45,136 bases of DNA from Gammaproteobacteria bacterium (GTDB lineage Bacteria > Pseudomonadota > Gammaproteobacteria > Chromatiales > Chromatiaceae): positions 83,045 through 128,180 of the forward strand of contig JAGRGY010000049.1 in NCBI GenBank assembly GCA_020445255.1, given 5' to 3'. Positions 1-7,441 of the stretch are shown here, piece by piece. The notes below the pieces were generated by a model. The model ran no database searches. It had not been told where the DNA came from and was given only the letters and a program-made list of their open reading frames with translations. The position numbers were made by a program, and so were the translations under genes. Position 1 is the stretch's first letter. Every line of letters begins with the position of its first letter.

Positions 1-668
1 GTCTTGTTGGCGAACAGGGTGAAGGTCGGCGGATCGGCCGCTCCCTGCGTGGCGTACAGGACCCGGGCGCCGTGCGGGCCGGGCTGGGCCTGCTGGGCCC
101 GGCGGATCACGTCGTTGACCTGACGGGTCGGGATCCGGGTGTGGTAGGCGTCGATCGAGTCCTCGAGGGCCGGCAGCAGTCGGTGCACGCCCCGGCCGGT
201 GAGCGCCGAGATGCGCAGCACGGCGGAGTCGCCCAGGAAGTGCAGGCGCTGACCCAGCTGGTAGAGCACGTCCTTGCGGCGGTCCTCGTCGAGCAGCTCC
301 CACTTGTTGAGCAGCACGACGATCGGACATCCCGCCCCGTCGACCCGTTCGGCCAGGCGCTGGTCCTGGTGGGTGACGCCCTCGGTGGCGTCGATGACCA
401 GGAGCGCCACGTCGGACTCGTCGACCGCCTTGAGCGCCCGGACCATCGAGAAGTACTCGGTGCCCTCGTCGATGCGGGACTTGCGCCGCATCCCGGCGGT
501 GTCGACGAAGCGCAACGGCCCGATCTCGGTGTCGACCACGGTGTCGACGGCGTCGCGGGTGGTGCCGGGCATGTCGTGCACCACCGCCCGGTCCTCGCCG
601 ATCAGACGGTTGAACAGCGTGGACTTGCCGACATTGGGGCGCCCGACCAGGGCGATGACGGGGAGCAT
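1..668 (-). CDS. der: GTPase Der (EngA), partial and chimeric at the window edge
   Basis: Der is a ribosome-assembly GTPase with two tandem GTPase domains and a KH-like domain. The ATG is at 666-668, 17 bp after the bamB stop, where gammaproteobacterial der normally lies. Residues 1-22 read as the start of the first GTPase domain, including the Walker A motif GRPNVGKST (9-17). The sequence then continues directly as a second GTPase domain: VVHDMPGTTRD, DTAGMRRKSRIDEGTEY and an NKWE motif, followed by the KH-domain start (LYATQGAADPPTF). The rest of the first domain and the linker, about 170 residues, are missing. The wording after residue 22 is typical of actinobacterial Der as I recall it. 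I infer an assembly joint at the shared Walker A sequence (about 603-645); a real recombinant is less likely. The gene runs off the window with 222 complete codons visible. Confidence 0.85.
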   Translation of the reverse strand, partial: MLPVIALVGRPNVGKSTLFNRLIGEDRAVVHDMPGTTRDAVDTVVDTEIGPLRFVDTAGMRRKSRIDEGTEYFSMVRALKAVDESDVALLVIDATEGVTHQDQRLAERVDGAGCPIVVLLNKWELLDEDRRKDVLYQLGQRLHFLGDSAVLRISALTGRGVHRLLPALEDSIDAYHTRIPTRQVNDVIRRAQQAQPGPHGARVLYATQGAADPPTFTLFANK

Positions 669-685
669 CGCAGTGTAGACAGGCG

Positions 686-1846
686 CTAGCGCGGCAGCGT
701 GATCGCGGCCAGATCGCCATCGTCGCCCTGCACGTACAGCACGTCGTCGACGACGCGCAGCCCGGTCGTGATCGGATCGCTGCCGACCCGCGTGCGTGCA
801 ACGAACTCGCCGTCGCGCTGGTTCATCCAGTGCAGGTAGCCCTCGAAGTCACCGACCACGACATAGTCACCCAGCAGGCCGACATTCGACAGGCCGCGGT
901 GCGCCAGTGCCTTCTGTTCCCATTTGACCGCACCGGAGAGGATGTCGAGACCCCACACGGTACCGTCCTCGTCGCTGACGTAGATGCCGTTGCGGTCGGC
1001 GGCCATGCGGCTGTAAGCGGACACCTTGCGCCGCCAGGCGACGCGGCCGCTGCGCTGCTCGACCGCGGCTACCTCGCCCTGGTAGGTCGCAACGAACACG
1101 CCGCCGCCGAGAACCAGCGGGTCGCCGTCGATGTCGGCGAGTCGCTGCAGTTCCGAGCGCCCGGTCGGCACCGTCACCGGCGTGTCCCATTCGACACTGC
1201 CGTTATCGGCACGCAGGGCGAGCAGGCGACCGCCGGCCATCCCGATGTACACCGACCCATCGACCAGCACCGGCGAACCACTACCACGCAGCGTCAGCGT
1301 CGGCACCGCGCGTTCGTAGCGCCAGCGCTCGTTGCCGCTCGCGGCTTCGAGCCCGAACAGCTTGCCGTCGACGGAGTGCACGATGACCACGCCGGAACCG
1401 ACGGCCGGAACCGACAGCACCTCGCTGGTGAGACGCGCGCGCCAGCGTTCCGAACCGTCTGCTGCCGCGAGGGCGATCGCCTCACCGTCGCTGGTGCCGA
1501 CAACGACGATACCGTCACCCACACCGGGGCCGCCCGAGACGGGCGCATCCAGGTCGACCTTCCATACGACCGCGCCGCTGCCACCATCGATCGCCTGCAC
1601 CCGGCCTTCGCCGTCGGCGACGTAGACTACGCCCTGTGCGACATAGGGCTCGAGCGCCAGGCGTTGGTCGTCCGTACCTGACCCGACGTCACGTTTCCAC
1701 AGCGTCTGCGGCTGGATCGTGTTGCTCAGCTCGATCAGTTCGGCAGGTTCGATGACCTCGGCGCCGCTGAACCATTCCGTGGGGTCTGCAAACGTGCCGC
1801 ATCCGGCCAGCAGGACGGCGAGTATCGACGGGATCAGGCTGCGCAT
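686..1846 (-). CDS. bamB: BamB, outer-membrane beta-barrel assembly lipoprotein
   Basis: BamB is a periplasmic lipoprotein of the BAM complex that binds BamA and helps insert beta-barrel proteins in the outer membrane. The 386-residue product starts with a lipoprotein signal ending in the lipobox LAGC, with Cys16 as the lipidation site. The rest shows repeated PQQ-like blades with GxVYV/AxD and W(K/R) patterns (for example VVYVADGEGRVQAID, SGAVVWK, NGSVEWDT), as expected of the eight-bladed propeller. The length matches the E. coli protein (about 392). It lies between yfgM and der, 12 bp and 17 bp away, in the usual operon order. Translation from 1846 puts the charged n-region MR directly before the hydrophobic core. 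Confidence 0.96.
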   Translation of the reverse strand: MRSLIPSILAVLLAGCGTFADPTEWFSGAEVIEPAELIELSNTIQPQTLWKRDVGSGTDDQRLALEPYVAQGVVYVADGEGRVQAIDGGSGAVVWKVDLDAPVSGGPGVGDGIVVVGTSDGEAIALAAADGSERWRARLTSEVLSVPAVGSGVVIVHSVDGKLFGLEAASGNERWRYERAVPTLTLRGSGSPVLVDGSVYIGMAGGRLLALRADNGSVEWDTPVTVPTGRSELQRLADIDGDPLVLGGGVFVATYQGEVAAVEQRSGRVAWRRKVSAYSRMAADRNGIYVSDEDGTVWGLDILSGAVKWEQKALAHRGLSNVGLLGDYVVVGDFEGYLHWMNQRDGEFVARTRVGSDPITTGLRVVDDVLYVQGDDGDLAAITLPR

Positions 1847-1857
1847 TCGATCACCAC

Positions 1858-2493
1858 TCAGGAGGCTGCCGGAGCACCGCCGACATCGACGAGCTTCATG
1901 CGCAGCAGGTCTGCGTCCTCGACACCGGCAGCCAACGCCTCCAGGTAGGCACCCCGGGCGCCATCGGTGTCACCGCGCGCCAGCATCAGGTCACCGCGAA
2001 GCACGGCAAACTCACCGGCAAACGCCTGCAAAGGGCCAACTGCCAGCAACTTGTCGAGCGCGTCGTACTCCTTCATGTCGAGCAGCAGGTGACCCAGGCG
2101 CAGGCGCCCCAGTTCGCGCAATACGGGGTCGGGGGCGGAATCGACCACCCATTGCAGTTGGTTCCTCGCGACGGACTTTTCTCCGCGCTGGTAGGCGAGC
2201 CGGGCGAGCTCGAGCGCGGCGAAACTCGCATACGCCGTGCCACTGTATTCGCCAACGATGCTCTTGCCGTCCTCCAGCGCCTTGTCGAACTGTTCGGTGC
2301 GCACGGCGTGGCGCATGACATCGAACGCGATCGATGCCCCCTCACCCTGCTTGCGCTGATAGGTCTGCCAACCCTGCCAGCCTCCGATCACCAGGAAGCC
2401 GAGCACGACGCCACCGATCACCGAGCGGCCGTTCTCCTTCCACCACTTCTTTATCGCTTCTACCTGTTCTTCTTCGGTCTGGTAGGTACTCAT
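1858..2493 (-). CDS. yfgM: YfgM, inner-membrane TPR-like periplasmic chaperone/ancillary SecYEG protein
   Basis: YfgM is a single-pass inner-membrane protein whose periplasmic TPR-like domain contacts SecYEG and PpiD and helps envelope folding. The 211-residue protein starts MSTYQTEEEQVEAIKKWWKE, the family's typical amphipathic start, then has a membrane segment at about 21-43 (VIGGVVLGFLVIGGW). The remaining residues form alanine- and leucine-rich helical repeats. The ATG at 2493 is chosen over an upstream extension to 2598 because that extension overlaps the hisS 3' end and has no family resemblance. It sits 31 bp after hisS and 12 bp before bamB, consistent with one transcript. Confidence 0.93.
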   Translation of the reverse strand: MSTYQTEEEQVEAIKKWWKENGRSVIGGVVLGFLVIGGWQGWQTYQRKQGEGASIAFDVMRHAVRTEQFDKALEDGKSIVGEYSGTAYASFAALELARLAYQRGEKSVARNQLQWVVDSAPDPVLRELGRLRLGHLLLDMKEYDALDKLLAVGPLQAFAGEFAVLRGDLMLARGDTDGARGAYLEALAAGVEDADLLRMKLVDVGGAPAAS

Positions 2494-2524
2494 CTCGACA
2501 TCCTCCGAAAATCTGCAAACCCGC

Positions 2525-3799
2525 TCACACGGCCAGCCGCGCGAGCAGCACGTCGACGATTGCATCGCGCGCGACGAGGATCTGTTCCTCGTCGGCACGC
2601 AGGGATTTCAACGCCACGGTGCCGCCCTCCACCTCGGCGTCGCCGATTACCAGCGCGTAGCGTGCGCCGCTGCGGTCCGCGCGCTTGAACTGGGCCTTCA
2701 TGCCACCGCCGCCGCAGTGGGCCACGACCTCGCGCCCGGGCAGCGCGTCACGCAAGCGCTCGGCCAGAACCAGCCCCTCGGTCACGGCGGCATCACCGAG
2801 CAGCACCAGATACACATCGGCAACGGCCGCACCGGCACCCGGGTCGATCTCTTCGAGCACGGCCACCAGGCGTTCCAGGCCCATGGCGAAACCGACCGCG
2901 GGAACCGGCTTGCCGCCCAGCTGTTCGACCAGCCCGTCGTACCGGCCGCCGGCGCACACCGTGCCCTGTGCACCGAGCCGGTCGGTGACCCATTCGAAGA
3001 CGGTGCGCGAATAATAATCCAGACCGCGCACCAGGCGCGGATTCAGCACGAAGGCGACGCCGGCGCGCGTCAGCGTGTCGCAAACGAAATCCAGGTGCCG
3101 GCGCGTTTCGTCGCCCAGATGCGCGTGCATCGTCGGTGCCCCGTCCAGCAGTTCACGCATCGCCGGATTCTTGCTGTCGAGGATGCGCAGCGGGTTGCTT
3201 CCGAGGCGGCGTCGGCTGTCCGCGTCCAGCCTTTCATGGTGCGCCTGAAGATAGTCGACCAATTCAGTTCTGTACGCGGCACGTTCATCCGCACTGCCAA
3301 GCGTGTTCAGCTGCAGCTCAAGCCCGTCGATGCCGAGTTCGCGCCAGATGCGCGCCGTGATCAGGATCAGCTCGGCGTCGACGTCGGGCCCGGGCATGCC
3401 GAAGGTTTCGACACCGATCTGATGGAACTGGCGATATCGCCCCTTCTGCGGGCGTTCGTGGCGAAACATCGGACCCTGATACCACAGCCGCTGGGTCTGG
3501 TTGTGCAGCAAGCCGTTCTCCATCGCCGCACGCACGCAACCGGCCGTACCTTCGGGACGCAGCGTCAGGCTGTCGCCGTTGCGGTCGTCGAAGGTATACA
3601 TCTCTTTTTCGACGATATCCGTCACTTCGCCTATCGAACGTTTGAAAAGCTCGGTCTGCTCCAGGATGGGCATCCGGATCTCGCGGTAACCGTACGCGGC
3701 GAGCACGCCGGCGACACGGCGTTCCAGGAACTGCCACAGCGGCGTCTGGTCCGGCAGCACGTCGTGCATACCGCGGATTGCCTGGATGTTCTTGGCCAT
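2525..3799 (-). CDS. hisS: Histidyl-tRNA synthetase
   Basis: HisS charges tRNA-His with histidine in the cytoplasm. The 424-residue length fits the bacterial family. Visible class II synthetase signatures are motif 2 ([17 protein letters not shown]), the histidine-binding loop [15 protein letters not shown] and motif 3 (GFAMGLERL). The C-terminal anticodon-binding domain occupies roughly the last 90 residues. The ATG at 3799 gives the classic start [16 protein letters not shown]. The neighbours are rodZ 72 bp upstream and yfgM 31 bp downstream. In Pseudomonas and E. coli the isoprenoid gene ispG normally sits between rodZ and hisS; here it is absent. Confidence 0.98.
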   Translation of the reverse strand: MAKNIQAIRGMHDVLPDQTPLWQFLERRVAGVLAAYGYREIRMPILEQTELFKRSIGEVTDIVEKEMYTFDDRNGDSLTLRPEGTAGCVRAAMENGLLHNQTQRLWYQGPMFRHERPQKGRYRQFHQIGVETFGMPGPDVDAELILITARIWRELGIDGLELQLNTLGSADERAAYRTELVDYLQAHHERLDADSRRRLGSNPLRILDSKNPAMRELLDGAPTMHAHLGDETRRHLDFVCDTLTRAGVAFVLNPRLVRGLDYYSRTVFEWVTDRLGAQGTVCAGGRYDGLVEQLGGKPVPAVGFAMGLERLVAVLEEIDPGAGAAVADVYLVLLGDAAVTEGLVLAERLRDALPGREVVAHCGGGGMKAQFKRADRSGARYALVIGDAEVEGGTVALKSLRADEEQILVARDAIVDVLLARLAV

Positions 3800-3871
3800 T
3801 CGGGATCTAAAACAGGGTTTCGGGGGTTGATACCGGGTGCCCCGACACGCGGGGCAAGCAGTCGCCAGCCT

Positions 3872-4915
3872 CTACGGATCCAGCGTGAACCGTGCCACGT
3901 TGCCTTTGGCGTACGGCGCCAGATCGAAGGGCTTGCCGTCGACACTGATATCCACCGCTTTGGCGTTTCCGATCACCACCTTGTACGGCGGTTGACCGCC
4001 CAGCACCTTGCGCGTGCCCTTGGGCATTTCACCGAATAGCTTGAACTTGCGGTCATTGTCGCGAACGTCGACCCAGCAGGCACCGGAGAAGTTCAACACG
4101 ATCTGTTTGCCACCCTGCTCGGCTGCCGGTTGCTCGTCGGCGGATGCCGCCGTCGCCGCTGCGGCCAGCGGAGCACCGTTTTCAGTGCCAACCGCTGCCA
4201 ATGGCTCGGATGGGCCGGTTTCCGCCGACGCGGCGGCCGTCTCCGTCATCCCGGTCGTCGTCTCGACATCCGGGCCGACCGGCTCATCGCCAGGCACCCC
4301 CGACGCGACATCTTCGACCGGAAGGTCAGACGGCGGCGCGGGAAGCCGCAGGCTGCCATCGGCCGGCGGCGACTCATCGTTCGCCGTGGCACCCGCTGAA
4401 TCAGAAACCGGTTCTAGTGCGGGCTCACTGCCGCGATCGCCGGCGACCACCGTCGACGAGCGCATGCCCTCGGGCACGATGCCGTCCAGGTAGCCGCGCC
4501 ACCAGACCAGGAACAGCGCAACGACCCCGATCAGCAGCAGCCAGGTGATGGCACCCGCCACGCCACGCCCGGGCCCGACGTCAGCCGGCAGGGTCGGCGT
4601 CTGGCGCAACATCGTCTGGTGACCGCCATCGTCCGGCCATTTTTCGTCGAACTGGCGCAGGATGGATTCGACCGGCATGCCGACGATCCGCGCATAGTTG
4701 CGCAGGTAGCCGCGGACGAACACGCGGGCACCGATTCCCGAGAAATCGTCCGCTTCGAGCGCCTCGACGACCGGGGTCGTCAGGTGCAGTTCGCTGGCGA
4801 TCTTGGCGAGGTCGTATCCCATCGACAGGCGTGCGGCGCGCAACCGCTCGCCTGGCCCCGGGGAGAAGAACTCTGCCACGTTACTGGTGGATTGATCGGA
4901 CATCAGGGCGCTCAT
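3872..4915 (-). CDS. rodZ: RodZ cytoskeletal/cell-shape protein
   Basis: RodZ links MreB filaments to the elongasome at the inner membrane. The 347-residue protein has the expected three parts. A cytoplasmic helix-turn-helix domain occupies about 20-90 (GERLRAARLSMGYDLAKIA, then VFVRGYLRNYARIVGM). A membrane segment follows at about 121-143 (GAITWLLLIGVVALFLVWW). After a long low-complexity periplasmic linker rich in Ala, Thr, Glu and Pro comes a C-terminal beta domain of the DUF4115 type (LNFSGACWVDVRD, LGGQPPYKVVIGNA). Two starts are possible, 4915 (MSALMSDQ) and 4903 (MSDQ); the first is annotated. The stop of pilF lies 3 bp upstream, so the two are probably translationally linked. Confidence 0.93.
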   Translation of the reverse strand: MSALMSDQSTSNVAEFFSPGPGERLRAARLSMGYDLAKIASELHLTTPVVEALEADDFSGIGARVFVRGYLRNYARIVGMPVESILRQFDEKWPDDGGHQTMLRQTPTLPADVGPGRGVAGAITWLLLIGVVALFLVWWRGYLDGIVPEGMRSSTVVAGDRGSEPALEPVSDSAGATANDESPPADGSLRLPAPPSDLPVEDVASGVPGDEPVGPDVETTTGMTETAAASAETGPSEPLAAVGTENGAPLAAAATAASADEQPAAEQGGKQIVLNFSGACWVDVRDNDRKFKLFGEMPKGTRKVLGGQPPYKVVIGNAKAVDISVDGKPFDLAPYAKGNVARFTLDP

Positions 4916-4918
4916 GGT

Positions 4919-5701
4919 TCATTCAATCGATTGTAGGTACTTGGCCTCATCGGAGTCTGGAAATCTCGCCCGAAGCTTGAGGCTGTAGGTTGCCATCTGG
5001 TCGCTGTCGCCAAGCTGGTTCTCGGTTCGGACACCGAGCCACAGGCTCTCCGCGGTATGCTCCGCCACCTCGGCATACCGCTGCAGGTAGGCACGCGTCG
5101 ACAGGTAGCTGCCCGATGCGAAACTGACGCGCGCCATGCCAAGCAGGCTGGCGCCGAAGCGCGGATTGATCTGCAATGCGGCACGGTAGTCGGCCTCGGC
5201 CGCGGTCGCGTCACCGGCGCGTTCATGGCAGGCGCCGGCATTGTGCAGCGACACCCACGGTGTCGCATACAGCGGGTTGGTGAGCGCCTGACGGAACTGC
5301 TGATCGGCAGATTCGAATTTGCCGAGACCACAAAGGAAGCCGCCGTACGCGTTCAGCGCATTCGGATTGCGCCGGTCGAGTTCGATCGACTTGCGAAACG
5401 CCGCGTCGGCGGCGGCGTTTTGACCCAGGCTCTGCTGCACCAGGGCCAGCATGTAGTGCGCGTTGCTCGACGAACCATCGACCAGCACTGCCTTTTGGGC
5501 GTTCTTGAACGCCTCGTCCAGACGCCGCTCTTTCAGGTAGGCGGCGGAAAGCTCGATGTAGATGTCGGCCGGGCTGCGCGCTGCCAGTGGCGAACCGAGT
5601 TCGCCGGTCTGCGCATCGCTGTCCGGTCGCACCGTCTGTTGCTGGCAGGCGGCAAGCCACAGACCGGCGAACAGCACCGTTGTGACGACGCGCAGCTTCA
5701 T
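4919..5701 (-). CDS. pilF: PilF/PilW-type TPR lipoprotein for type IV pilus assembly
   Basis: PilF is an outer-membrane pilotin lipoprotein required for multimerisation of the PilQ secretin in type IV pili. The 260-residue protein has a lipoprotein signal with the lipobox LAAC (Cys19). About six TPR-like helix pairs follow, with repeat signatures such as [36 protein letters not shown] and [16 protein letters not shown]. The ATG overlaps the rlmN stop by 4 bp (ATGA), and rodZ follows 3 bp after the stop. This rlmN-pilF-rodZ order is the one seen in Pseudomonas. No other pilus gene is in the window. Confidence 0.92.
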   Translation of the reverse strand: MKLRVVTTVLFAGLWLAACQQQTVRPDSDAQTGELGSPLAARSPADIYIELSAAYLKERRLDEAFKNAQKAVLVDGSSSNAHYMLALVQQSLGQNAAADAAFRKSIELDRRNPNALNAYGGFLCGLGKFESADQQFRQALTNPLYATPWVSLHNAGACHERAGDATAAEADYRAALQINPRFGASLLGMARVSFASGSYLSTRAYLQRYAEVAEHTAESLWLGVRTENQLGDSDQMATYSLKLRARFPDSDEAKYLQSIE

Positions 5702-6786
5702 CGCGGCGTCTCCGCCACGACCGGTATGCGATCCAGCTGGCGGCGGCTGCGGTCATGCACCTTGCCGACCAGTTGCCCGCATGCGGCGTCGATGTCGTCA
5801 CCGCGTGTCTTGCGTGTGATCGAGATGATGCCGGCGCGGCGCAGACGCTGGCGAAACGCCTCGATCGTGTCCGGTGGCGATGTGCGATAGCGGGTTCCCG
5901 GAAACGGATTGAACGGGATCAGGTTGACCTTGGACGGCACACCCTGGAGCAGGCGTATCATCGCCTTGGCGTGGGCGATCGAGTCGTTCACACCGTCCAG
6001 CATCACGTACTCCCAGGTCACTTTCCGACGGTGGTCGCGTGCGACATATTCCCTGCACGCGCCGATCAGTTCCTCGAGCGGATACTTGCGGTTGATCGGC
6101 ACGAGCTGATCGCGCAGGGCGTTGTCCGGCGCATGCAGCGACACCGCGAGACTGACATCGCTGACCTCGGCCAAGCGACGCAGCGCCGGCACCACCCCCG
6201 ACGTACTGATGGTCACGCGTGACTTAGAGATCATGTACGCCAGATCTTCCTGCATCAGGTCCATCGCCGCGACCACGTTGTCGAAATTCGCCAGCGGTTC
6301 GCCCATCCCCATCATGACGACGTTGGTCGGCGTACGACCGATCTCGCGCGTCGCGAGCCAGACCTGGCCGATGATCTCGGCGACGTCGAGATTGCGGTTG
6401 AAACCCTGCTGCGCGGTCGAGCAGAACGAGCAGTTGAGCGCGCACCCAACCTGAGACGACACGCAGATCGTATGCCGGTCACCGTCGGGGATATGCACGG
6501 TCTCGATATGCTGACCGTCGGCCAGTTGCAGCACCCACTTGGTCGTGCCGTCGCGTGCCGGTTGAGCGAGTGCAATGTGCGGCAACTCGATCGTGGCACA
6601 CGTGTCCAGCGTGTCACGCAGCGCCTTCGGCACATCCGTCATCGCCGCGAAGTCGGTGATCCCGTGCTTGTGGATCCACTTCAACACGTTGCGGCCATGG
6701 AATGCCTTGGCGCCGAGACCGACGAAGAACGACTCGATGCGCTCCTTCGTCAGTCCTGCCAGATTGGTCTTGGGCGCTGCGCTCAT
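5698..6786 (-). CDS. rlmN: RlmN, dual-specificity 23S rRNA A2503 / tRNA A37 C2-methyltransferase
   Basis: RlmN is a radical-SAM enzyme that methylates C2 of A2503 in 23S rRNA and A37 of several tRNAs. The 362-residue protein carries the radical-SAM cluster motif CxxxCxxC at Cys115, Cys119 and Cys122 ([15 protein letters not shown]). It also has the [13 protein letters not shown] motif and a C-terminal conserved cysteine in [10 protein letters not shown] that would serve as the methyl-carrying residue. Both the family size and the start ([17 protein letters not shown]) are normal. It overlaps pilF by 4 bp and lies 14 bp after ndk, so ndk-rlmN-pilF are probably cotranscribed. Confidence 0.97.
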   Translation of the reverse strand: MSAAPKTNLAGLTKERIESFFVGLGAKAFHGRNVLKWIHKHGITDFAAMTDVPKALRDTLDTCATIELPHIALAQPARDGTTKWVLQLADGQHIETVHIPDGDRHTICVSSQVGCALNCSFCSTAQQGFNRNLDVAEIIGQVWLATREIGRTPTNVVMMGMGEPLANFDNVVAAMDLMQEDLAYMISKSRVTISTSGVVPALRRLAEVSDVSLAVSLHAPDNALRDQLVPINRKYPLEELIGACREYVARDHRRKVTWEYVMLDGVNDSIAHAKAMIRLLQGVPSKVNLIPFNPFPGTRYRTSPPDTIEAFRQRLRRAGIISITRKTRGDDIDAACGQLVGKVHDRSRRQLDRIPVVAETPR

Positions 6787-6800
6787 GGATCAGGTTACGT

Positions 6801-7229
6801 TCAGCGTGTGCGCTCGCAGACGCCTTCGGGGAAGAAGAACGCGATCTCGACCTTGGCGGTATCCGGACCATCCGACCCGTGCACGGCGTTCTCGTCGACG
6901 GTCTTGGCGTGGTCTGCGCGGATCGTGCCCGGCGCTGCCTGCTGCGGATTGGTCGCGCCCATCAGTTCACGGTTGGTGGCGATTGCGTTTTCACCCTCGA
7001 GCACCTGCACCATGACCGGTCCCGACGTCATGAAGTCGATCAGGTCATTGTAGAACGGGCGCTCCTTGTGCACGGCATAGAACTCGCCGGCCTGCTCACG
7101 CGACAGGTGCAACATCCGCGCGGCGACGATCCGCAGGCCCGCCGTTTCGAAGCGATGGTAGATGTCGCCGATGACGTTTTTTGCCACAGCATCGGGCTTG
7201 ATGATCGAAATGGTGCGTTCGACGGCCAT
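6801..7229 (-). CDS. ndk: Nucleoside diphosphate kinase
   Basis: Ndk moves the gamma-phosphate from ATP to other nucleoside diphosphates through a phosphohistidine. The 142-residue protein starts [18 protein letters not shown] and contains the active-site signature with the catalytic His in NAVHGSDG. The ATG at 7229 is preceded by GGAGTTTCC, a good ribosome binding site; an upstream extension to 7253 adds only eight non-family residues. The gene follows an AT-rich 212-bp gap and precedes rlmN by 14 bp. Ndk next to rlmN is the conserved Pseudomonas arrangement. Confidence 0.98.
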   Translation of the reverse strand: MAVERTISIIKPDAVAKNVIGDIYHRFETAGLRIVAARMLHLSREQAGEFYAVHKERPFYNDLIDFMTSGPVMVQVLEGENAIATNRELMGATNPQQAAPGTIRADHAKTVDENAVHGSDGPDTAKVEIAFFFPEGVCERTR

Positions 7230-7441
7230 GGAAACTCCAATAAAAACGAACAATAAATATCTGATCCACGGCCATTTTATATGCCGCGAAAAACGAATTA
7301 CGGGTAGCTTTTCATGCTCACGGTCGCCGGCGTGACTGTCGCATTCACACCACGACTCGAAACTGCTTGAGAAATCTCAAATTTTCTCTTTGAAAACCGT
7401 GGCTTAGTTTACTCGTTCCCGGGCTCGCATGCCAAGCGTTG
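7230..7441 (-). promoter_or_regulatory. AT-rich gap between relA and ndk with a palindrome and probable ndk promoter
   Basis: This 212-bp stretch is clearly richer in A+T than its surroundings. On the minus strand a TATAAA hexamer at 7276-7281 is the best -10 box for ndk; its -35 is weak. A perfect 14-bp palindrome, TTGAGA-AA-TCTCAA, lies at 7367-7380. Just next to it is a run of A and T with a second imperfect inverted repeat (GAGAAA/TTTCTC in the minus sense). I see no convincing T-tailed terminator for relA, so these repeats may end relA transcription or bind a regulator. Confidence 0.4.

Noticed and set aside
72..689. Plus-strand 205-codon frame opposite der
   Set aside because: Antisense shadow of a clearly recognisable GTPase; no family resemblance and no ribosome binding site.
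2717..4039. Plus-strand 440-codon frame opposite hisS/rodZ
   Set aside because: Long only because GC-rich codons leave few stops on the other strand; it spans two real genes and their gap.
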